Of a DNA stretch of 12,295 nt, positions 7,359-12,295 are shown one piece after another. Position numbers and translations under genes: made by a program. Below the pieces are notes generated by a model. The model was not told the origin of the DNA, did not search any database, and was given only the letters and a program-made list of their open reading frames with translations. Each line of letters starts with the position of its first letter. The first letter of the stretch is position 1. Source of the stretch: Firmicutes bacterium UBA3914 (GTDB taxonomy: Bacteria > Bacillota > Limnochordia > Darwinibacteriales > Darwinibacteriaceae); contig DGEY01000054.1 in assembly GCA_002391385.1 (NCBI GenBank), positions 18,227 through 30,521 on the forward strand, given 5' to 3'.

Positions 7359-8715
7359 GGCCCAGCCCCTTTCGTTTCGGATAGAAGAGCTTGTTCAGGG
7401 CAGGGAGCTCCCTGTGCAAGCAGAAGGCAATCACCCGGTCCTGCCCTTGGAGGACAGAATCACCTTTGGGGATGAACACCTGCCCCCGCCGGACAACAGC
7501 ACCCAAGATCACGCCCTGGGGAATGCGGGCTTCCGACAGCTTCCTGCCGATGATGGGCGCCCCCGGAGGCACCACCATTTCCAAAACCTCCGCCTGCCCC
7601 CCAAACATGAGGGACAGGGAAGCGATCTGCCCCCCCTGGATAAAGCGCACCAGTTCGCCCGCGGAAATGAGCACAGGGTTCACCGCCCGGTCGATACCCA
7701 GCTGCTCAATGATGGGGACGAAATTGGAGCGGCTCACCTTAGCCACCACTTTCGGCACTCCCTGCTGTTTCCCCAGGAGGGCCAGCATGAGGTTTTCTTC
7801 ATCGTGGCCGGTGAAGGAAACCAAAGCGTCCATCTCCGCCAGGTTTTCATCCTGGAGCAGATCCAGATCGGTCCCATCGCCGCAGATCACCAAGGCACCC
7901 GGGAGCTGGGCCGCCAGGTAGTTGCAGCGCTCCTCATCCTGCTCAATGATCTTCACGCTGAGGCCGCTGGCCAAAAGCCGGCCGGCCAGATAGAAGGCGG
8001 CCTTGCCTCCCCCCAGGATCATTACCTTTTTGGCCACATGCCGCTGCCCCAAGGCCCCGTGGCCCCGGATCAGCGCGGTCACCGCCTCCCGGCGGCCGAT
8101 GAGCTGAAGCAGGTCATCGCTTTCTACCCGGGTAGCCCCGGAAGGGATGAGCACCTCACCATCGCGGTAGATGGCCACAACCAGCATGTCCCGGAACACA
8201 TCGGCTTCCGCCAGGGTTTTCCCCACCACTTCCGGCAGGCCCTGGGCGGGCACTTCGAACAGTCCCACCCGGCCTCCGGCGAAGGATTCCAGGTGGGAAG
8301 TGTAGCCCCGCAGCAGATAGCGGGCCACTTCATTGGCGGTATCCAGTTCCGGATTGGTGATAAAGTCAATGGCCAGCTGCTCCTTGAAAAAGTCGATCTG
8401 CCCCGCGTACTCGGGATGGCGCACCCTAGCCGCGACCCGGGGACAGCCCAGCTTTTTCGCGGTAAGGCAGATGAGCACATTGATCTCGTCGCTGCTGGTC
8501 ACCGCGACCACCAGATCCTTTTTCCCGGCCCCCACCTCCTGCAGGAGCTGCAGTTGGGCGCCGTTGCCGGTGACGGCCAGCACATCCAGGCGGTTCACCG
8601 CCCTTTGGAGGGCCTGTTCCTCCACATCCACCACGGTGATGTTGTGCTCCCCGCTGGATAGGGTTTCAGCTAATTTGTAGCCCAGTTTGCCCATGCCCAC
8701 GATTAAGATATCCAC
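7309..8715 (-). CDS. trkA: TrkA, peripheral nucleotide-binding subunit of the potassium transporter
   Basis: Cytoplasmic gating subunit with two RCK units, 468 residues from GTG at 8715 (GGGGAGG seven bases upstream). Each half has a Rossmann-type TrkA_N domain followed by TrkA_C. The first half has GMGKLG (Gly7, Gly9, Gly12) and Asp30 at the end of the second strand, typical of NAD(H) binding. The second half begins at about 229 with VMILGGGKAA, a GxGxxA variant, followed by IIEQDEE. TrkA_C (RCK_C) domains are known c-di-AMP targets in several Bacillota, so the protein might also sense the ligand of the neighbouring riboswitch; that is inference. The last 50 bases overlap trkH and encode a tail of about 16 residues beyond the conserved domain. 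It is the first gene of the trkA-trkH-PBP run. Confidence 0.94.
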   Translation of the reverse strand: MDILIVGMGKLGYKLAETLSSGEHNITVVDVEEQALQRAVNRLDVLAVTGNGAQLQLLQEVGAGKKDLVVAVTSSDEINVLICLTAKKLGCPRVAARVRHPEYAGQIDFFKEQLAIDFITNPELDTANEVARYLLRGYTSHLESFAGGRVGLFEVPAQGLPEVVGKTLAEADVFRDMLVVAIYRDGEVLIPSGATRVESDDLLQLIGRREAVTALIRGHGALGQRHVAKKVMILGGGKAAFYLAGRLLASGLSVKIIEQDEERCNYLAAQLPGALVICGDGTDLDLLQDENLAEMDALVSFTGHDEENLMLALLGKQQGVPKVVAKVSRSNFVPIIEQLGIDRAVNPVLISAGELVRFIQGGQIASLSLMFGGQAEVLEMVVPPGAPIIGRKLSEARIPQGVILGAVVRRGQVFIPKGDSVLQGQDRVIAFCLHRELPALNKLFYPKRKGLGHELWTGRKGAGKPSAD

Positions 8716-8730
8716 ACTCTCGCCTCCCCA

Positions 8731-8763
8731 GCTTTTAACCCGCGCTTAACCCCGGTTTAAAGC
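8731..8763. promoter_or_regulatory. Inverted repeat in the trkA leader
   Basis: GCTTTTAACC (8731-8740) and GGTTTAAAGC (8754-8763) are inverted copies with one mismatch, separated by 13 bases that contain a further TTAA. In trkA mRNA this would be a hairpin ending just before the Shine-Dalgarno sequence; in DNA it is a possible operator between trkA and the veg -35 box. Which role, if either, is not decided by the sequence. Confidence 0.4.
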
Positions 8764-8770
8764 ATCAACC

Positions 8771-8800
8771 TTGACATATTCCTAAGTATTGTGCTATATT
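8771..8800 (+). promoter_or_regulatory. Sigma-A-like promoter for the riboswitch-veg transcript
   Basis: A perfect -35 TTGACA (8771-8776), an 18-base spacer and -10 TATATT (8795-8800). Transcription would start near 8807, giving a leader of about 265 bases that contains the complete c-di-AMP aptamer and its terminator before veg. Confidence 0.8.
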
Positions 8801-8826
8801 ATAAATGCGCCGTTTTGTAACTACAA
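8798..8826 (-). promoter_or_regulatory. Sigma-A-like promoter for trkA, overlapping the veg promoter
   Basis: On the minus strand, -35 TTGTAG (8821-8826), a 17-base spacer and a perfect -10 TATAAT (8798-8803). Transcription would start near 8791, giving a trkA leader of about 75 bases. Its -10 box shares three bases with the -10 box of the rightward promoter, so two polymerases could not be bound together. Confidence 0.7.
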
Positions 8827-8837
8827 TTACATACGGA

Positions 8838-8969
8838 ACGCTGATATCTCCGAATATCATTTTTCAATGACAGCGGGGGACCCAATTTCTGGGGTGAATC
8901 CTGGTTCTTAGGAAGGGCAACTTGGGTGCCCTAACCCGTCAGCTAACCTCGTAGGAGTACTCCAAGCGT
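8838..8969 (+). promoter_or_regulatory. c-di-AMP riboswitch aptamer (ydaO/yuaA family)
   Basis: The strongly conserved blocks of this class appear in order: GCGGGGGACCCA (8873-8884), GGGGTGAATC (8891-8900), GGGC...GCCC (8915-8931), ACCCGTCAGCTAACCTCGTAG (8934-8954, the family hallmark). Hairpins fit: GATAT/ATATC, CCCA/TGGG, TCCT/AGGA and GGGCA/TGCCC. The closing helix P1 is ACGCT (8838-8842) with AGCGT (8965-8969). A small extra hairpin, GGAG-TA-CTCC, sits just before the 3' strand of P1. Known members bind cyclic di-AMP, usually turn genes off through termination, and control potassium uptake or wall-remodelling genes. Here the aptamer points at veg, away from trkA. Confidence 0.92.
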
Positions 8970-9002
8970 GTGACGACCAGCGGTCGTTCATGCGCTTTTT
9001 TT
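8966..9002 (+). terminator. Riboswitch expression-platform terminator
   Basis: GCGTGTGACGACC (8966-8978) pairs with GGTCGTTCATGCGC (8982-8995) over 13 pairs, with one bulged T and two G-T pairs, around a three-base loop; seven T follow. It lies directly after the aptamer and 68 bases before veg. Its 5' foot (GCGT, 8966-8969) is shared with the 3' strand of helix P1, which bears on how ligand binding controls it. Confidence 0.88.
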
Positions 9003-9070
9003 GACCGCTTGCTGCTGTGATGCTTGTCACTTAGCACCGGGCGGAAAACTTCCTGGAAGGGGTTGAGAAC

Positions 9071-9334
9071 ATGGGTGTGCAAAAGCCTACCACCATCGAA
9101 GAGATCCGCAGTTACCTGGAGTCAAATCTGGGTAAGAAGATCTTCATCCGGGCCAACCAGGGACGCCGCCGCTACTTAGAGTCTGAGGGAGTCTTGGCAG
9201 AAACCTATCCCAAACTGTTTGTAGTTCATCTCGACCAATCCAATGCAGTCCGCCGCCGTTCTTATACCTATGCCGACGTCCTTACTGATACAGTGCAAAT
9301 CACCATCGATCCTCAGAGCGCCAATTCCCGCTAA
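9071..9334 (+). CDS. veg: Veg family protein
   Basis: This encodes 87 residues, the usual length of Veg, a small conserved protein of Bacillota described in Bacillus subtilis as stimulating biofilm formation; its biochemistry is unresolved. The family core is clear: LESNLGKKIFIRANQGRRR, then GVLAETYPKLFVVHLDQ and the end SYTYADVLTDTVQITI. ATG at 9071 is preceded by GGAAGGGG (9055-9062). There is no signal peptide or membrane segment. It is alone in its transcription unit, behind a c-di-AMP riboswitch and followed by a strong terminator. Its expression should therefore follow cellular c-di-AMP. In B. subtilis the gene lies near sspF and ispE; that context is absent here. Confidence 0.95.
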   Translation: MGVQKPTTIEEIRSYLESNLGKKIFIRANQGRRRYLESEGVLAETYPKLFVVHLDQSNAVRRRSYTYADVLTDTVQITIDPQSANSR

Positions 9335-9369
9335 CTTGCGGCAACGACGCTATATCCTCCCTCTCAAAG

Positions 9370-9398
9370 GGCCAAGGATTTCAATCCTTGGCCTTTTT
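9370..9398 (+). terminator. Rho-independent terminator after veg
   Basis: GGCCAAGGAT (9370-9379) and ATCCTTGGCC (9384-9393) form a perfect ten-pair stem with loop TTCA, followed by five T. It ends veg transcription. The stop codon of the convergent HD-domain gene lies in the loop, and on the minus strand TTTGA follows the stem, so it may serve both genes. Confidence 0.93.
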
Positions 9399-10010
9399 GT
9401 GTTCCAAAATCAGCTCTCCTCTGCCTTCCCGCCGGAAGCGCTCCACAAATTGGCGCACAAACCGATCCTTTTCATCGAAAAACTCCACTGATTGCGGGAA
9501 GTTCAAAAGGGCGCGTACCTTGGTTATCTGCTCACCGTACTTCTCGGCGTAAAACTCCCAGGAGCGCTCCATACCCCAGCCGGAAAGCGCACAGTACTGG
9601 AAGTTCAGCCAGATCTCCAGGCTGCCGTAGTGATCCAGAATATCGGCATCCTGCACCAGCTGCACATAGTGGGGGTAGTCCCGCTGCTTGCGGAGGGTGT
9701 GGCCCTGTACGATTTCCACAATCTGCTCCAGCTCCCGGGGGGAGCAGTGCTCCTTCAGCATCTCCCGGGCAATGAGCGCGCCGTACTCCCAATGGGGCTC
9801 CAGGCCTTTGCCCACATCGTGGAACCAGCCCCCCACCAAGATCACCTGATCATAGCTCTCATCTCCTGGGCAGATGAGCTCCCTGAGCTGCAGGGCAATG
9901 GCAGCCACCCGCTGGCCGTGGTAGTAGATAAAGCCCTTCTCCCGCTGGGGATGGGTAATCCGCTCGCCCATGCTCTGCCAGGCAAGTTCTTTGATTGCTG
10001 CTAGATCCAT
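9381..10010 (-). CDS. HD-domain phosphohydrolase-like protein
   Basis: This encodes 209 residues from ATG at 10010, chosen because AAGGAG lies nine bases upstream; an ATG at 10034 would add eight residues with a poorer site. The HD-superfamily metal site is recognisable: His31 (YYHGQRVA), the His64-Asp65 pair (GGWFHDVGKG), His104 (GHTLRK) and Asp121 or Asp123 (QDADILDHYG). These domains hydrolyse phosphate esters such as nucleotides; the substrate cannot be told from sequence. There is no signal peptide. It is not a (p)ppGpp synthetase/hydrolase or an HD-GYP protein by size and motifs. Hydrolysis of c-di-AMP by HD domains is known only in the larger PgpH membrane family, so a link to the nearby riboswitch should not be assumed. 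The gene is convergent with veg and divergent from feoA. Confidence 0.88.
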   Translation of the reverse strand: MDLAAIKELAWQSMGERITHPQREKGFIYYHGQRVAAIALQLRELICPGDESYDQVILVGGWFHDVGKGLEPHWEYGALIAREMLKEHCSPRELEQIVEIVQGHTLRKQRDYPHYVQLVQDADILDHYGSLEIWLNFQYCALSGWGMERSWEFYAEKYGEQITKVRALLNFPQSVEFFDEKDRFVRQFVERFRREGRGELILEHKKAKD

Positions 10011-10116
10011 GAACCTCTGCTCCTTACCGGTCATTATGCCCTATCAATTCTCGTTTCCAAGTCAAATCCCTGTTTCCCCTTGGCTTGGCGCTGGCACCAA
10101 AGCACCGCCGGTTCAT

Positions 10117-10129
10117 ACTCTAGTAGAGT
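10117..10129. promoter_or_regulatory. Perfect 13-bp dyad upstream of feoA, possible operator
   Basis: ACTCTA-G-TAGAGT is a perfect inverted repeat ending seven bases before the feoA Shine-Dalgarno GGAGGGG (10137-10143). Its place in the 143-base gap between the divergent HD gene and feoA fits an operator for a metal-responsive repressor. It does not match the Fur or MntR consensus I know. No clear -35 and -10 pair was found around it. Confidence 0.4.
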
Positions 10130-10153
10130 GAATCGTGGAGGGGAAGTGGTGCC

Positions 10154-10390
10154 GTGACTTTAGCCGATCTAGCCCCCGGCCGTTGGGGAACTGTGCACAG
10201 CCTCCGGGCCCAGGGAATCCTCAGGCAGAGGCTGCTGGATTTGGGTCTGGTACCGGGCACCCCGGTCCAACTGCAGTTTGTGGATCGCGGCGGCACCCTG
10301 GCCGCCTACTATGTACGGGGAGCCGTTCTTGCCCTGCGCCGGAGCACTGCGGAGCAGGTGCTGGTCAGCCCGCAGGGGGAGTTGCTATGA
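10154..10390 (+). CDS. feoA: FeoA, small partner of the ferrous iron transporter
   Basis: This encodes 78 residues from GTG at 10154 with GGAGGGG ten bases upstream. It is a FeoA-type SH3-like domain: MTLADLAPGRWGTV, then GILRQRLLDLGLVPGTPVQL, the most conserved part of the family, then GAVLALRRSTAEQVLV. It is cytoplasmic and is thought to bind FeoB and adjust its activity. Its TGA overlaps the ATG of feoB (ATGA, 10387-10390), a classic sign of coupled translation. The product is a single free domain, not fused to FeoB and not duplicated. Confidence 0.93.
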   Translation: MTLADLAPGRWGTVHSLRAQGILRQRLLDLGLVPGTPVQLQFVDRGGTLAAYYVRGAVLALRRSTAEQVLVSPQGELL

Positions 10391-12237
10391 ACTTCGACTG
10401 CCTCATTGCCCTGGCCGGCAATCCCAATACGGGTAAAAGCACCATCTTCAACGCCCTGACCGGCCTCAAGCAGCACACGGGCAACTGGCCCGGTAAGACC
10501 GTGCTCTTGAAAGAAGGAAGCTTTCGCCATCAGGGCTGCACCTGCCGGGTGCTGGACCTGCCCGGTACTTATTCCCTCACCGCTTCCTCCCCAGAAGAGG
10601 AAGTGGCCAGGGATTTCATCCTTTCGGGCCAACCCGATGCGGTCGTGGTGGTGGCCGATGCCACCTGCTTGGAACGGAATCTCCACCTGGTACTGCAGGT
10701 TGTGCAGCTCACAGCGCGGGTGGTGCTCTGTGTGAACCTCATGGATGAAGCCAGAAGGCGCAGGCTGCAGCTGGATCTGCCTAAGCTCGAAGAGGAGCTG
10801 GGGATTCCCGTGATCCCCACCACCGCCACCACCGGTGAAGGCCTGGAAGCCTTGAAAGATGCGGCTATCCGGGTGGCCCTGGGACAGCTGCGGCCCCGGC
10901 CGACCCCGGTGCCCCAGACTGCCGGGGAGCCCGCGACCCTGCTCTACCGCCGGGCGGAGGAAATCGCCTCCCTGGTGGTGCGGGGGCAAACCCGGCCTGG
11001 AGCTGATCTCACCGCCCGTTTGGACCGCCTGATCATCTCGCCCACTTGGGGGCTCTTCCTCATGCTGGCCCTGTTGGCCGGGGTGTTTTGGCTCACCATC
11101 GTGGGTGCCGGCTATCCTTCGCAGCTCCTGGCGGGGATCCTGTTTCAGGGAGAGAGTGCCCTGGGCCGGCTGCTGCAGACCCTGGGCGTGCCGGCTTGGC
11201 TGCACGATCCCCTGGTGTTGGGCATGTACCGGGGCCTGGCCTGGGTCATCTCCGTGATGCTGCCGCCCATGGCCATCTTTTTTCCCCTGTTCACGCTCCT
11301 GGAGGATTTCGGCCTTTTGCCCCGCATCGCCTTCAACCTGGATCGCTTCTTTCAAAGATCCGGTGCCCACGGCAAGCAGGCCCTGACCATGGCCATGGGC
11401 TTTGGCTGCAACGCGGCTGGCATTGTTGCCGCCCGCATCATCGATTCACCTCGCGAGCGTCTGGTGGCCATTTTGACCAACAACTTCGTGCCGTGCAACG
11501 GGCGCCTCCCCATGCTGATCCTCATGGGCACCATAACCGCCTCCGCCGTGCTGCCCGGGCCGGCGGGGGGTCTAGGGGCAGCCGCGATTGTGCTCGCCGC
11601 CATGGCGCTGGGTGTCCTGGCCACCTTCGCGGCCTCCAAGCTTCTCACCGCCACCGTGCTCCGGGGGGAGCCCTCCTTTTTCATCTTGGAGCTGCCCCCC
11701 TACCGCCGTCCCCGGGTAGGTACGGTCCTGGTCCGATCCTTTCTCGATCGCACCTTAGCTGTGCTCTGGCGGGCTGTGGTGGTGGCAGCCCCCTGCGGCC
11801 TGCTCACCTGGGTTCTGGCCAATGTGAGCGCGGGCGGGAGCACGCTCCTGGCCAGGCTGGCCGGCTGGCTGAACCCTCTGGGCCGGGCCATGGGTCTGGA
11901 CGGCATGATCCTCCTGGGCTTTATTCTTGGCCTGCCGGCCAATGAGATAGTTGTCCCCATCATCTTCATGGGTTACCTCTCCGCGCAGGCCCTTTTAGAG
12001 GTGCAGGATCTCGGGGCCATCCAGAGCATTTTGACCGCCAACGGCTGGACATGGCTCACCGCCCTGAATTTCCTGCTCTTTGCCATCTTCCACTGGCCCT
12101 GCGCCACCACCCTGCTCACCATCAAAAAGGAAGTGGGGAGCCTGCGCTGGACCCTCCTTTCCGCCCTGCTCCCCACCGTATTCGGCCTGGCTCTCTGCAC
12201 CCTCCTTACGACAATCGTAAAGTTGTGGGCAATGTGA
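10387..12237 (+). CDS. feoB: FeoB, ferrous iron transporter with GTPase domain
   Basis: Inner-membrane Fe(II) importer, 616 residues, shorter than the E. coli protein (773) but like many compact FeoBs. The in-frame GTG or ATG codons before 10387 would run into feoA, so ATG at 10387 is used. The G-protein domain comes first: G1 GNPNTGKS at 11-18, G3 DLPG at 57-60, G4 NLMD at 117-120 and a G5-like TATTGEG at 146-152. A helical linker follows, then the membrane domain from about 222. The two Gate repeats contain MGFGCNAAG (Cys341) and NNFVPCNGRLPM (Cys370), and the later conserved segments are GLPANEIVVP (515-524) and FHWPCATTLLTIKKE with Cys572. These cysteines are in the pore-lining family positions. 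The protein ends with its last membrane helix, so it looks complete and not cut by the contig end. Confidence 0.96.
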   Translation: MNFDCLIALAGNPNTGKSTIFNALTGLKQHTGNWPGKTVLLKEGSFRHQGCTCRVLDLPGTYSLTASSPEEEVARDFILSGQPDAVVVVADATCLERNLHLVLQVVQLTARVVLCVNLMDEARRRRLQLDLPKLEEELGIPVIPTTATTGEGLEALKDAAIRVALGQLRPRPTPVPQTAGEPATLLYRRAEEIASLVVRGQTRPGADLTARLDRLIISPTWGLFLMLALLAGVFWLTIVGAGYPSQLLAGILFQGESALGRLLQTLGVPAWLHDPLVLGMYRGLAWVISVMLPPMAIFFPLFTLLEDFGLLPRIAFNLDRFFQRSGAHGKQALTMAMGFGCNAAGIVAARIIDSPRERLVAILTNNFVPCNGRLPMLILMGTITASAVLPGPAGGLGAAAIVLAAMALGVLATFAASKLLTATVLRGEPSFFILELPPYRRPRVGTVLVRSFLDRTLAVLWRAVVVAAPCGLLTWVLANVSAGGSTLLARLAGWLNPLGRAMGLDGMILLGFILGLPANEIVVPIIFMGYLSAQALLEVQDLGAIQSILTANGWTWLTALNFLLFAIFHWPCATTLLTIKKEVGSLRWTLLSALLPTVFGLALCTLLTTIVKLWAM

Positions 12238-12243
12238 CTGAAT

Positions 12244-12273
12244 TCAGACGCAGGCTTTCCCCCTGCCTGATTT
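12244..12273 (+). terminator. Possible feoAB terminator cut by the adapter
   Basis: TCAG (12244-12247) and GCAGG (12250-12254) pair with CCTGC (12262-12266) and CTGA (12267-12270), leaving a two-base bulge and a seven-base loop, followed by TTT. The true downstream sequence is lost because the adapter begins at 12277, so any longer T-run cannot be judged. Confidence 0.45.
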
Positions 12274-12276
12274 GAC

Positions 12277-12295
12277 CTGTCTCTTATACACATCT
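12277..12295. other. Nextera/Tn5 mosaic-end adapter sequence (artefact)
   Basis: The final 19 bases CTGTCTCTTATACACATCT are exactly the Tn5 mosaic end used in Nextera library preparation. Its reverse complement reads as the well-known spurious peptide start MCIRDR. It is unremoved adapter at a contig end, not part of the genome and not a natural transposon. Confidence 0.97.

Noticed and set aside
7279..8661. Long plus-strand frame of 460 codons
   Set aside because: It is antisense to trkA, which has clear TrkA_N and TrkA_C domains. GC-rich codon bias opens the opposite frame. The translation is rich in His, Gln and Pro and shows no family motif.
9381..10010. HD-domain protein as a c-di-AMP phosphodiesterase paired with the riboswitch
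   Set aside because: Proximity is the only argument. Known HD-type c-di-AMP phosphodiesterases are large membrane proteins of the PgpH type, and this is a small soluble HD protein.
10135..10386. N-terminal extension of the feoB frame
   Set aside because: It overlaps feoA completely in another frame; the family start MNFDCLIALAGNPNTGKS and the ATGA overlap place the real start at 10387.
11973..12293. Minus-strand frame of 106 codons beginning MCIRDR
   Set aside because: Its start is read from the Nextera adapter and the rest is antisense to feoB.
12277..12295. Natural Tn5-type transposon end
   Set aside because: It has no transposase or cargo, sits at the terminal edge, and has the exact 19-base library mosaic end.

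Overview
The window reads as a GC-rich piece of a Bacillota (Firmicutes) chromosome, probably from a Clostridia- or Limnochordia-like lineage. A Veg protein, a c-di-AMP (ydaO/yuaA-type) riboswitch, strong GGAGG-type ribosome binding sites with frequent GTG starts, and a MecA_N-type class B penicillin-binding protein support this. No rRNA, tRNA, CRISPR array or transposase is visible. The last 19 bases are the Tn5/Nextera mosaic-end adapter, so the right edge is a sequencing artefact at a contig end, not genome.

Left part (1-3840): the tail of an unrecognised frame (3-188) is followed by three tandem lipoprotein genes of one unnamed family (208-942, 979-1704, 1761-2483), closed by a rho-independent terminator (2509-2551). 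A small cupin gene (2553-2900, minus strand) interrupts the series. A fourth family member (3111-3818) follows; it has a signal peptide but lacks the lipobox cysteine, so it is probably released rather than lipid-anchored. Weak features suggest an NTF2-like fold for the family.

Middle (3865-8715, minus strand): trkA, trkH and a class B penicillin-binding protein run in one direction and probably form an operon for potassium uptake plus cell-wall synthesis. The PBP begins with a MecA_N/NTF2-like domain whose first helix has the same residue spacing as the tandem family next door.

Control region (8716-9070): trkA (leftward) and veg (rightward) are driven by good sigma-A-like promoters whose -10 boxes overlap, so polymerase occupancy should be mutually exclusive. 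The rightward transcript carries a well-conserved c-di-AMP aptamer and an intrinsic terminator before veg. One nucleotide that controls potassium and wall homeostasis thus appears to gate veg, while the divergent transcript encodes the potassium system itself. This is the most interesting part of the window.

Right part (9071-12276): veg with a strong terminator, a convergent HD-domain hydrolase gene (9381-10010, minus), then feoA-feoB for ferrous iron uptake, overlapping by ATGA and preceded by a perfect 13-bp dyad that could be an operator.
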